The position numbers were made by a program, and so were the translations under genes. From Bacteroidales bacterium UBA4621 (lineage in GTDB: Bacteria; Bacteroidota; Bacteroidia; Bacteroidales; Paludibacteraceae), in contig DGIN01000015.1 of NCBI GenBank assembly GCA_002387325.1, positions 1-21,859 on the forward strand: 21,859 nucleotides of DNA, written 5' to 3'. The notes under the pieces are model-generated. The model saw nothing but the letters and a program-made list of their open reading frames with translations, had not been told where the DNA came from and did not search any database. This document shows positions 14,975 to 21,829 of this stretch, piece after piece (positions within the stretch are counted from its first letter, which is position 1; every line of letters starts with the position of its first letter).

Positions 14975-15947
14975 GGATACAATAAAGGTGATTGCACATC
15001 TGTTCGTCGGTAGTCTCGCCGATGCCGACAAAGACGCGGTTGCCCACGGCAAAGGCGAGATGGTTCATCAGCGGGGTCGGCAGGTTGCCTGCATATTGCC
15101 AACTGTCGGTTTGCGGGTCATAGCGGCGGATGTCAGCAAGCACTTGCCCGTTGGTACCGATGCCGCCATAATGAAATCCGCCGAGGACGTAGGCATATTG
15201 CCCTGTGGCAGCAGCAGCCGCAAGGGTGCGTGTCTGCCCGGGTACGGGTGCACACTCCACCCATTTGCCTTCGGGCAGGAACTCCGCCCACCAGTCAAGG
15301 CTCTTGCCTTTGTAACCTGTGCCTGCGAAATACCGCCCGCCACACGTACAGCCGCAGCCGCCAAAGGAACGGGGCGGGTAACCGTGCGAGGCGACATGCA
15401 CATCGATAGTGTCCCAGTGGTCAGACGAGATGTCGTAGCGGAACATATCGCGGGCGTAGGTCCAGCAGAAGCCGTAGCCTACGTATAGTTCGCCGTTGCC
15501 CGCAAAAGCGACGGCATTGTCGGTGTTGTGGTTGGGGTAGTCGGTAAGGCGCGTCCATTGTCCGTCGGTGAGGTTGAGGCGCCACCAATCGCGCAGGTAG
15601 GTGTTGTCGGCACCATACTTGCCGTTGAAGCCGAGTCCGAGATATATGTTTTGGTCGGCATCCACGCACGCTGTGGCATTGACGCGCCCCGCCAAGGGGG
15701 TGGTGGCGGCATACTGCGTCCATTGGTCGGAAGCGGGGTCGTACTGCCAAAGGTCGTTCAAGTAGGTGCCTGCACTGTCGCGTCCGCCGAAGATGTAGGC
15801 ACGGTCGGCGACCACAAAACAGGTAGCCGAGGCACGTGGCGAGGGCATATCCGCACAGCGCGAGACAGGCACCTCGATGTCAGGGGTGCGGTGGCAGGCG
15901 GTGAGGGCAAGCGTTGCCAAAAGGAATATGTAGGTCTTCGTTTTAAT
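14964..15947 (-). CDS. Kelch-repeat beta-propeller lipoprotein, probable ATT start
   Basis: The 327-residue product has a lipoprotein signal: KTKTYIFLLATLALTAC, lipidated Cys18. Kelch-type blades follow, seen in RAYIFGGRD, LNDLWQYDPASDQW, DMFRYDISSDHW and YVLGGFHYGGIG. Such propellers usually bind proteins or glycans; this one is probably on the outer membrane. The only canonical in-frame start is TTG at 15918-15920, which cuts the signal peptide in half and removes its lysines. The ATT at 15945-15947 directly precedes KTKTYIF and restores a textbook signal; the next in-frame stop upstream is at 15990-15992 with no ATG, GTG, TTG or CTG between. ATT initiation or a single-base sequence error are both possible. 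A Cys-rich loop GGCGCTCGG is unusual. It lies between lptB and wzi, overlapping wzi by 11 bp. Confidence 0.82.
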   Translation of the reverse strand: MKTKTYIFLLATLALTACHRTPDIEVPVSRCADMPSPRASATCFVVADRAYIFGGRDSAGTYLNDLWQYDPASDQWTQYAATTPLAGRVNATACVDADQNIYLGLGFNGKYGADNTYLRDWWRLNLTDGQWTRLTDYPNHNTDNAVAFAGNGELYVGYGFCWTYARDMFRYDISSDHWDTIDVHVASHGYPPRSFGGCGCTCGGRYFAGTGYKGKSLDWWAEFLPEGKWVECAPVPGQTRTLAAAAATGQYAYVLGGFHYGGIGTNGQVLADIRRYDPQTDSWQYAGNLPTPLMNHLAFAVGNRVFVGIGETTDEQMCNHLYCIHEE

Positions 15948-15965
15948 ACGCTGTTTATTTAGGGA

Positions 15966-16017
15966 GTCTATCGCGGGTCTATCGGGGGTCTATCGGGGGT
16001 CTGTCGCGGGTCGTCGG
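15966..16017. repeat. 11-bp tandem array between lptB and the Kelch lipoprotein gene
   Basis: On the plus strand the unit GTCTATCGGGG or close variants repeats at 15966, 15977, 15988 and 15999, followed by a partial copy GTCGTCGG to 16017. The array starts immediately after the lptB stop (16018-16020) and fills most of the 70-bp spacer to the lipoprotein start. On the transcribed strand it is C-rich and G-poor, which favours little secondary structure. Confidence 0.85.
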
Positions 16018-16761
16018 TTAGTCTATGCGGGTCTTTTTCTTGAGTTCGAAGTCGCGTCCGAGGTAGTTCTGACGCACAACGGGGTTGGCTGCGAGTTCCT
16101 CGGGCGTACCGTGGAACAGGATTTTCCCCTCGAAAAGCAGATAGGCGCGGTCGGTAATCATCAGTGTCTCGTCCACGTTGTGGTCGGTGATGAGAATGCC
16201 TATGTTCTTGTCTTTCAACCGCCACACCACGTCTTGTATCTCCTGCACCGCAATCGGGTCAACGCCGGCGAAGGGCTCGTCCAACATCACGAACTTCGGT
16301 TCGATAGCCAGACAGCGGGCTATCTCAGTGCGTCGGCGTTCACCGCCCGAGAGTCGGTCGCCGAGGTTCTTACGCACGTGGGCGAGATTGAACTCCGAAA
16401 TGAGTTGCTCCAACTTCTGCTTTTGGTAGTCCTTGGGGAACTTGGTCATCTCAAGGACGGAGGCGATGTTATCCTCCACGGTCATCTTGCGGAAGACCGA
16501 CGCCTCCTGCGGCAGGTAACCGATACCGAGTTGCGCACGCTTGTACATCGGGTACGAGGTGATATCCTTGTCATTGAGGAATATCTTGCCCGCATTGGGG
16601 GTAACCAACCCCGTAGTCATATAGAACGTGGTGGTCTTGCCCGCGCCGTTTGGTCCGAGCAAACCGACAATCTCGCCCTGCTCAAGGTAGATGCTCACAT
16701 CGTTCACCACGGTGCGTTTGCCATATTTCTTGATTAAATGCTCTGTCCTCAGTATATCCAT
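16018..16761 (-). CDS. lptB: LPS export system ATP-binding protein LptB
   Basis: LptB is the ATPase of the LptB2FG transporter that extracts LPS from the inner membrane and drives it across the periplasm. The protein has 247 residues, normal for the family. Walker A GPNGAGKTT is at 36-44, the Q-loop GYLPQEASVF at 81-90, signature LSGGERRR at 137-144, Walker B VMLDEPFAGVDP at 158-169 and switch His194 in ITDHN. YLPQEASVFRKMTVEDNI and LDEPFAGVDPIAV are specific LptB markers. LptA, LptC, LptF and LptG are not in the window. The start at 16761 is the natural N-terminus (MDILRTEHLIKKYG). It probably has its own promoter in the 186-bp upstream gap, where a perfect 26-bp palindrome lies. Confidence 0.95.
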   Translation of the reverse strand: MDILRTEHLIKKYGKRTVVNDVSIYLEQGEIVGLLGPNGAGKTTTFYMTTGLVTPNAGKIFLNDKDITSYPMYKRAQLGIGYLPQEASVFRKMTVEDNIASVLEMTKFPKDYQKQKLEQLISEFNLAHVRKNLGDRLSGGERRRTEIARCLAIEPKFVMLDEPFAGVDPIAVQEIQDVVWRLKDKNIGILITDHNVDETLMITDRAYLLFEGKILFHGTPEELAANPVVRQNYLGRDFELKKKTRID

Positions 16762-16798
16762 TTCACTCTTATGGGCTATTCCTTCTCGCTCCTTAATA

Positions 16799-16824
16799 TA
16801 TAGGGGTCGAATTCGACCCCTATA
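16799..16824. promoter_or_regulatory. Perfect 26-bp palindrome upstream of lptB
   Basis: The half-site TATAGGGGTCGAA (16799-16811) is followed directly by its exact reverse complement TTCGACCCCTATA (16812-16824), with no loop. It lies 37 bp upstream of the lptB start codon on the leftward transcript. A dimeric regulator operator is one reading; a hairpin in the lptB leader or a terminator for xth is another, though there is no T-run on the leftward strand straight after it. The symmetry is certain and the function inferred. Confidence 0.7.
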
Positions 16825-16876
16825 GGAAACGGGAGGTACTGGTTTTTACTTTTGTTAGTACTTGTATCGGTTGCCT

Positions 16877-16909
16877 ATCCCTTGCGCATCCCTTGCGTAT
16901 CCCTTGCTG
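16877..16909. repeat. 11-bp tandem array between xth and lptB
   Basis: ATCCCTTGCGC (16877-16887), ATCCCTTGCGT (16888-16898) and ATCCCTTGCTG (16899-16909) form three head-to-tail units. With the array at 15966-16017, both flanks of lptB carry 11-bp repeats of unrelated sequence. Confidence 0.85.
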
Positions 16910-16947
16910 TTTGACGCGAATGAGTGGCGGGTGAAGAAGGGGTGATT

Positions 16948-17712
16948 TTAGTTATTAATTGTTAACTCAACGGGGCAATGGTCGGAGTGAACCGCGTCGG
17001 TTAAGATACGTGCACCGGTGATGCGGGGGCGGAGTGGCTCGCTGACCCAATGGTAGTCGATACGCCATCCGGCGTTGCGTTCGCGGGCACCAAAGCGGTA
17101 ACTCCACCATGTATAGCGGTTGGCACTTTGGTCAAACACGCGGAACGAGTCAATCATACCGCTTGCCTCCCATCTGTCCATCCACTCGCGCTCTTCGGGT
17201 AAGAAGCCACTCACGCCCACTTGCCGCTCGGGATGGTTGATGTCAATGGGCTTGTGGCAGATATTGTAGTCGCCACAAACCACAATGTTCGGTCGTTCCC
17301 GGCGCAGTTCAAGCGTCCACAAGAGAAAATCCTCCAAGAACTCCATCTTAAACTCTTGACGCACACCACCCGTGGTGCCGCTGGGGATATAGACGCATAC
17401 AACGGTGATGTCGCCGAAGTCGGCACGCAGTACACGCCCTTCGCAATCATATTTTGGATTGCCCATACCCGCAACAACACGATCCGGCACCTGCTTGCTG
17501 AAGATTGCCACGCCCGAATAGCCCTTCTTCTCGGCGGAGTGTATGTAACTATGGTAGCCGAGTTCCTGCATAGCCATCGTATCTATCTGCTCTGGTTGCG
17601 CCTTGCTCTCTTGTATGCAGAAGATGTCGGGGCTCTCCTGTCGGAGCCAGTCGAGAAGCCCTTTGCTCACTGCTGCGCGGAAACCGTTGAGGTTGTAAGA
17701 GATAATTTTCAT
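16948..17712 (-). CDS. xth: Exodeoxyribonuclease III (AP endonuclease family)
   Basis: Base-excision repair nuclease of 254 residues that cleaves at abasic sites and trims 3' ends. Exonuclease III motifs are in order: MKIISYNLNGFRAA at the N-terminus with Asn7, Glu35 in IQESKA, Tyr108 in VYIPSG, Asp148 and Asn150 in CGDYNICH, RIDYHWVS at 217-224, and the catalytic pair Asp244-His245 in SDHCPVEL. Length and motif spacing are standard for the family. The ATG shares one base with the stop of the M6 protease gene (TGATG), so the two are translated together, although no functional link is obvious. The 3' end is the AT-rich TTATTAATTGTTAA. Confidence 0.96.
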   Translation of the reverse strand: MKIISYNLNGFRAAVSKGLLDWLRQESPDIFCIQESKAQPEQIDTMAMQELGYHSYIHSAEKKGYSGVAIFSKQVPDRVVAGMGNPKYDCEGRVLRADFGDITVVCVYIPSGTTGGVRQEFKMEFLEDFLLWTLELRRERPNIVVCGDYNICHKPIDINHPERQVGVSGFLPEEREWMDRWEASGMIDSFRVFDQSANRYTWWSYRFGARERNAGWRIDYHWVSEPLRPRITGARILTDAVHSDHCPVELTINN

Positions 17713-19337
17713 CAGCGCACTATTTTATGACTCCCCTTATCGGTCCGTACAATATAGATACCGTGCGGCAACTTGCTATTTACAGGCATACTCTTGCCGG
17801 TCAGGGTGTATATACCTATCACATGCTCATCATCTGCAATATCTATTATCGCTGTTTCAAGCGGCTTCGTTCCACCCTTGTAGGAGAAATAGATAATGCC
17901 GTTTTCCTCCTTGATGTCCGTTATCGGATGGTCGGCAATACCCGTGTAGGAAGTGGCACCGGCTGGGAAGAGGTCCGTGGCTTTGTTGGTGCTTGAGGTG
18001 TTGGTCTTTGCCTCAATGATGTCCACCCCCATATTGCTTGCCGTATTGTTCGGCTCATTATTGTACCACTTGGAGTAGGAATAGTTGATTTTTGTCAGCA
18101 TCAATCCGTGCCCCGCAAGATACTCGTCCCAACCTGTCTGCTGGCGGTTCTCTAGTAGATAGAAAGTAGCCGGATTCGGGTCATTGCCGATCAGGTTGTG
18201 TTGGTCGGTCGTGGAAATCAGCAACACCGTATTGCTTGCATTCAGTTCGTTAAGACTATAGTATGCGGAATCAACCAATAATTCGGGCGTTGCCCAACCG
18301 CAGAAGAAACGCTCGTAGCCGGAGTAAGCAGGCGGGGTATTGCCATCATTGTTATAGGGTCCATAGTCCATAATATCCCAGTCGCCGTGTGTACGCGCGT
18401 TTTGATTATCGGTATTGTAGAGGTCCGGCAGGCCAAGCACATGACCGAACTCGTGGCAGAATGTGCCGATACCTTCATGGTAGCCCGAAACACTGCTCAT
18501 CTCGTTGCTGCAGGCGTATTTATCAATCTTTTTACCGCACAAAGTGAGACTTTTCCCTGTTTTCGTCAGCGAATGAGCGTGCGGCCAAATAGTGTTGGCT
18601 GCCCCGCCATCCGCTTCGCCGGCACCGGCATAGAGGACATAAACAAAATCTACTGTATTGTCACCGTCGTTGTCATAGAGAGAAAAATCAATCTGATATT
18701 CCGAATAAGCCAATTGGCACGCTTCCATAACCATCTCCTCGGGGGCTTTGTCATATCCCCAATTATCGTTTTGACCATAATAGGAGCAGTTCTGACTGAC
18801 CGTTACGGGACCTACCACATCAAATTGCGGGTCATATTGCCCGAATGATACATCGTGGAAATACTGACGTGCGGAGCCTTGTGATGTTATATTTTCGGTA
18901 TATATTTTCTTCCCAACCGTATAGGAATACGAATACTTGCGAGTGTAGTTTTCCCCGTTGATCATATCCTCCATTTCCGCCTTGTCGGTAACAAACGCTT
19001 TGTCCTTGAAGTTCACAAGGATAATCAGTCCGCGCGGAGCGATATTGGTGGGATAGGCTTGCGCGGTCTGTTGCGGCAAGCGGCACCCACGGGCACGGCG
19101 CACTTGTATCTGTTCTTCGCTTAGGGCAGGCACTGTCTTGTATAGTCCGTCCGCGCCTTGCTCTATCCATTCGCCCTGTTCGTTGGTCTGCCAGTGGAAA
19201 TGCTCGTCACCATGGTTATACACCATTATCTCCGTGCCATCGGCTTGCGTCACCAATCGCCCTTCTCTGCGGGCAGGCACTGCCCACGCACACAGTGCTG
19301 CCGTACAGCACATTATCAAAACCGGTATCTTTTTCAT
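17712..19337 (-). CDS. Secreted M6-family metalloprotease with T9SS-type C-terminal domain
   Basis: Exported protease of 541 residues. Signal peptide about 1-20 (KKIPVLIMCCTAALCAWAV), then a propeptide-like segment about 21-70 with GDEHFHW at 43-49. The peptidase domain includes RGLIILVNFKD (102-112), a calcium-loop-like DNDGDNTVDF (222-231) and the zinc motif HEFGHVLGLPD at 295-305, followed by DWDIMDYG. The last 50 or so residues (IGIYTLTGK, then LPHGIYIVR ending KIVR) resemble a type IX secretion system type A sorting domain, which would be removed on secretion to the surface or medium. The ATG at 19337 is chosen because it starts the signal peptide; an upstream in-frame extension lies in the preceding gene. 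Stop overlaps the xth start. Confidence 0.9.
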   Translation of the reverse strand: MKKIPVLIMCCTAALCAWAVPARREGRLVTQADGTEIMVYNHGDEHFHWQTNEQGEWIEQGADGLYKTVPALSEEQIQVRRARGCRLPQQTAQAYPTNIAPRGLIILVNFKDKAFVTDKAEMEDMINGENYTRKYSYSYTVGKKIYTENITSQGSARQYFHDVSFGQYDPQFDVVGPVTVSQNCSYYGQNDNWGYDKAPEEMVMEACQLAYSEYQIDFSLYDNDGDNTVDFVYVLYAGAGEADGGAANTIWPHAHSLTKTGKSLTLCGKKIDKYACSNEMSSVSGYHEGIGTFCHEFGHVLGLPDLYNTDNQNARTHGDWDIMDYGPYNNDGNTPPAYSGYERFFCGWATPELLVDSAYYSLNELNASNTVLLISTTDQHNLIGNDPNPATFYLLENRQQTGWDEYLAGHGLMLTKINYSYSKWYNNEPNNTASNMGVDIIEAKTNTSSTNKATDLFPAGATSYTGIADHPITDIKEENGIIYFSYKGGTKPLETAIIDIADDEHVIGIYTLTGKSMPVNSKLPHGIYIVRTDKGSHKIVR

Positions 19338-19342
19338 TCGGG

Positions 19343-19696
19343 TCAGTATAATATCACTTCTTTTTTCACGCCGTGTTTCTCGAGCCAGCGTTTCTCGTAT
19401 GTGGTGCGTCTGTCCTCGTTTCGGGCTTGCTTGCGGCTTGCCACCACATCGCCTTTGCAGTTGGTTGTGGCATAACAGAGCCGCCCGCGCTTGTCCTCTT
19501 TGATTTGCCAGCCGTCCAGAGTCATCGTCCAATGCTTATGTTCGTCGCCGCGGAGGTAGGTCAGCAGCGTGTCGCCGTCGGGTTGCACGCGCTCAATCAC
19601 GCCCCTGTATGCAGGGGCACCGCGATGAGGCGGCATCTTGGCATAGCCCGCTGTGCATAAAGTACATATTGTCAGAATAAGCAGTATCCTTTTCAT
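19343..19696 (-). CDS. Small exported protein resembling an M6 protease propeptide
   Basis: The 117-residue product has a signal peptide (about 1-19, KRILLILTICTLCTAGYA). Its body lines up with the propeptide region of the adjacent M6 protease: VQPDGDTLLTYLRGDEHKHW (37-56) against QADGTEIMVYNHGDEHFHW, sharing QxDG and GDEHxHW. There is no catalytic domain; the frame ends at a stop 5 bp before the protease start. The tail is highly charged (QARNEDRRTTYEKRWLEK). Because the downstream gene has its own signal peptide, this is not a simple frameshift. It may be a remnant of a tandem M6 gene duplication, or a propeptide acting in trans as inhibitor or folding helper. Confidence 0.8.
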   Translation of the reverse strand: MKRILLILTICTLCTAGYAKMPPHRGAPAYRGVIERVQPDGDTLLTYLRGDEHKHWTMTLDGWQIKEDKRGRLCYATTNCKGDVVASRKQARNEDRRTTYEKRWLEKHGVKKEVILY

Positions 19697-19796
19697 TTGA
19701 TAGTTGAGTAGTTTAGCAGTTTATAAGTTGAGAAGTAGTTGAATTGGTTTAATGAGTTCAGGAGTTTATTGCATATTATTCATTGTTCTTTGTTCC

Positions 19797-20591
19797 TTAT
19801 TCTTTGTCAGCAGCAACGGCAGCGGCTTTCACTTTTTTGAACAGGTCGCTGGCAAAGACAAAGTCGTCCAATGCCCCGTTGCCGGTATGGAAGATGTCAA
19901 AGCGCGAGCCTTGCCACTCTTTTCTGCCGTTTTTGAGGAACACTATATTGTCGCCAATCTCCATGATGGAGTTCATATCATGGGAGTTGATGACGGTACA
20001 CATATTATACTCCTCGGTGAGTTCGTGTATCAGTTGGTCTATGACGATACTGGTCTTGGGGTCAAGCCCCGAGTTGGGTTCGTCGCAAAACAGGTATTTC
20101 GGGTTCATTGATATAGCCCGCGCTATTGCCACACGCTTCTGCATGCCTCCGCTTATCTCGCTGGGCATCAGGGAGAAAGCCCTTTCTGGAATATCCACAC
20201 GCTCCAGACAGAAACGCGCACGGTCGGTCATCTCCTCCTCGGTCTGTTTGGAGAACATCTCGAGCGGGAACTTTACATTCTCGAGTACCGTCATCGAGTC
20301 AAACAGCGCAGCGCCCTGAAAGAGCATCCCCACCTCGCGATGCAACAGGCGAATCTCTTTCTCTTTCATCTTCGCCAAATCGCGTTCCACGATGGGCGGT
20401 GTCGTGTTTCTGTAAATTATCTTGCCCGAGTCAACGGGGTGCAGCCCGATAAGCGCTTTCATCAGAACGGTTTTGCCCGATCCCGACTGCCCGATGATCA
20501 TATTCACCTTGCCGTCGAGCATCTCGGTACTGATGTGGTCCAACACCACCGTCCCGTCGAAACTCTTCACTATATCTTGTACTTCAATCAT
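19797..20591 (-). CDS. mlaF: ABC transporter ATP-binding protein, MlaF type
   Basis: Cytoplasmic ATPase of 264 residues for an Mla-type phospholipid transporter that maintains outer membrane lipid asymmetry. Walker A GQSGSGKT is at 34-41, the Q-loop MLFQGAALFDSMTV at 89-102, signature ISGGMQKR at 146-153, Walker B LFCDEPNSGLDP at 167-178 and switch His204 in NSHD. FQGAALFDSMTVLENV and SGGMQKRVAIARAI are typical MlaF sequences. The start at 20591 (MIEVQDIVKSF) is chosen because it matches family N-termini; the frame stays open far upstream across mlaE, but that is a shadow. It lies 41 bp after mlaE, in the same operon. The MCE protein MlaD is not in the window. Confidence 0.93.
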   Translation of the reverse strand: MIEVQDIVKSFDGTVVLDHISTEMLDGKVNMIIGQSGSGKTVLMKALIGLHPVDSGKIIYRNTTPPIVERDLAKMKEKEIRLLHREVGMLFQGAALFDSMTVLENVKFPLEMFSKQTEEEMTDRARFCLERVDIPERAFSLMPSEISGGMQKRVAIARAISMNPKYLFCDEPNSGLDPKTSIVIDQLIHELTEEYNMCTVINSHDMNSIMEIGDNIVFLKNGRKEWQGSRFDIFHTGNGALDDFVFASDLFKKVKAAAVAADKE

Positions 20592-20611
20592 TTTTGTTTT
20601 AAGGGCTTCAG

Positions 20612-20625
20612 AGACCTTAAGGTCT
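20612..20625. other. 14-bp palindrome in the mlaE-mlaF gap
   Basis: AGACCTTAAGGTCT reads the same on both strands and sits in the 41-bp spacer between the mlaE stop and the mlaF start. Two CCCTTAAA words flank it on the transcribed strand. A short mRNA hairpin that tunes the ratio of the two proteins is possible. Confidence 0.5.
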
Positions 20626-20632
20626 TTAAGGG

Positions 20633-21370
20633 TTACAGCAGCAGTTTGGTCAGCAGCAGGTCGGCAAACAGGATAGTGATACTGGAGTTCACCACCGCAT
20701 TCGTACTCGCCTTCCCCACCTCCAATGCCCCGCCTCGGACGTTGTAGCCGTAGTAACTGCTCATACTTGTTATGATAAAGGCAAACACCAATGCCTTGAT
20801 AATGCCATACCACACATAGTAGGGATTGAAAGCGTACTGTACGCCTATCAGATAGTCCTTGACGGTGATGATGTCGGTGAACGCCCCGACGCCCCAGCCG
20901 CCGATAAGCCCGATTGTGGTGGAGACAATCACGAGAAAAGGCATCATCGTTACGAATGCCAGTATCTTGGGCAGTATCAGGTAGTTTGCCGAATTGACGC
21001 CCATTATTTCCATTGCGTCTATCTGCTCCGTGATACGCATGGTGCCAATCTCCGAGGCGATATTCGAGCCTACCTTTCCTGCCAGAATAAGACACATTAT
21101 CGTTGACGAGAACTCCAAGAGCAGTGTCTCCCTTGTCAGCAAGCCTACCGTGTAGGTAGGCAGCAGCGGGTTCTCGGTATTGATTTTCGCCTGAATAGTC
21201 AGGATAGCGCCGATAAAGACGGATATAATCATCACTATCGGCAACGACTGCAATCCCTGCTTTTCCAGTTCGCACGAATACTGCCGCCAAAACATCCGCT
21301 GTCTGTCCGGCAAGCGGAACACTTTGCCCAACAGCAGAAAATACTCGCCAATATGTTGAAAAAACCTCAT
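20633..21370 (-). CDS. mlaE: ABC transporter permease, MlaE family
   Basis: Inner membrane permease of 245 residues with about five hydrophobic segments. The family signature runs through GSNIASEIGTMRITEQIDAM (about 100-120), then MGVNSANYLILPK. It would dimerise and pair with the MlaF ATPase encoded next to move phospholipids between inner and outer membranes. The ATG at 21370 follows a Bacteroidota-type promoter with a leader of only about 10 nt. It is the first gene of the leftward series. No substrate-binding MCE protein is in the window; in Bacteroidota it is often encoded elsewhere. Confidence 0.93.
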   Translation of the reverse strand: MRFFQHIGEYFLLLGKVFRLPDRQRMFWRQYSCELEKQGLQSLPIVMIISVFIGAILTIQAKINTENPLLPTYTVGLLTRETLLLEFSSTIMCLILAGKVGSNIASEIGTMRITEQIDAMEIMGVNSANYLILPKILAFVTMMPFLVIVSTTIGLIGGWGVGAFTDIITVKDYLIGVQYAFNPYYVWYGIIKALVFAFIITSMSSYYGYNVRGGALEVGKASTNAVVNSSITILFADLLLTKLLL

Positions 21371-21386
21371 ATCATTATAATTTGCG

Positions 21387-21417
21387 CAAAGTTACTGCTT
21401 TTTTCTGACATACACAA
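21387..21417 (-). promoter_or_regulatory. Bacteroidota-type promoter for mlaE-mlaF
   Basis: On the minus strand TTG (21417-21415) is followed after 20 bp by TAACTTTG (21394-21387), matching the Bacteroidota -33 and -7 elements. Transcription would begin about 7-10 nt before the mlaE start codon, giving a very short leader. Confidence 0.65.
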
Positions 21418-21503
21418 CACCTCTGCAGGGGAATCGCATCAAAATAGCATCCAAGTGCCGGCAAAAAAGACATAATGAGAGGTATCTGTAGTTCGGCAAA
21501 GCC

Positions 21504-21715
21504 GATAAGGACGCGAGACGATAAGGCGTTCTGCTCAAGCCACAGGTTTCGTGTCGCTACGGCACTCAGTGTGCAAGCGCACCTGCCTTACGCTTCACGT
21601 CTCCACAAGCGAAGCATAGTCATACGGTTTGTGGCAAACCGACCGCGGACGGGGGCGTCCGCGTCCCCCGGAATGGTGTCCGTTGTTCCAGAATAATACA
21701 TAATTTTGATGCGGT
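21504..21715 (+). repeat. Dispersed intergenic repeat, right copy (long form), with two hairpins
   Basis: This is the fuller copy of the element at 34-170, in the same orientation. It keeps an extra segment of about 77 nt (21521-21597) containing a small hairpin, GTGC (21572-21575) with GCAC (21578-21581 region). The conserved part has CGGTTTG (21625-21631) pairing with CAAACCG (21635-21641), and CGCGGACG (21644-21651) pairing with CGTCCGCG (21656-21663). In the first hairpin the extra G-C pair here is an A-C mismatch in the left copy. A short open frame across it (MRGICSSAK...) appears to be a chance product of the repeat. Confidence 0.85.
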
Positions 21716-21759
21716 AGCCCTAACGCCCCTGCCAAACAGTTGCGGCAAGCGTATCAAAA

Positions 21760-21829
21760 CAATGTTTATACAATGTTTATATGATATTTTTATGCAGTTT
21801 ATGCAGTATCGAAAGTGCATAAAGTGCAT
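21760..21829. repeat. Three adjacent perfect dimers (11, 9 and 9 bp)
   Basis: CAATGTTTATA occurs at 21760-21770 and 21771-21781; TTTATGCAG at 21789-21797 and 21798-21806; AAAGTGCAT at 21812-21820 and 21821-21829. Each is an exact head-to-tail duplication, within one 70-bp AT-rich stretch right of the dispersed repeat. The window ends shortly after, so a gene to the right cannot be judged. Confidence 0.85.

Noticed and set aside
15966..16017. CRISPR array
   Set aside because: The units are 11 bp, head to tail with no spacers, and no cas genes are nearby.
16111..16737. 208-codon plus-strand frame opposite lptB
   Set aside because: lptB motifs are complete on the minus strand and the opposing product has no recognisable feature.
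20592..21290. Upstream in-frame extension of mlaF running across mlaE
   Set aside because: The extension has no transporter motifs and overlaps the well-supported MlaE frame; MIEVQDIVKSF at 20591 is the typical MlaF start.
21475..21696. Possible 73-residue gene across the right dispersed repeat
   Set aside because: The frame is made of the repeat itself and the left copy, missing 77 nt, does not preserve it.
34..21715. Composite transposon bounded by the two end repeats
   Set aside because: The genes between include conserved housekeeping genes, there is no transposase or integrase, and the copies have diverged noticeably.
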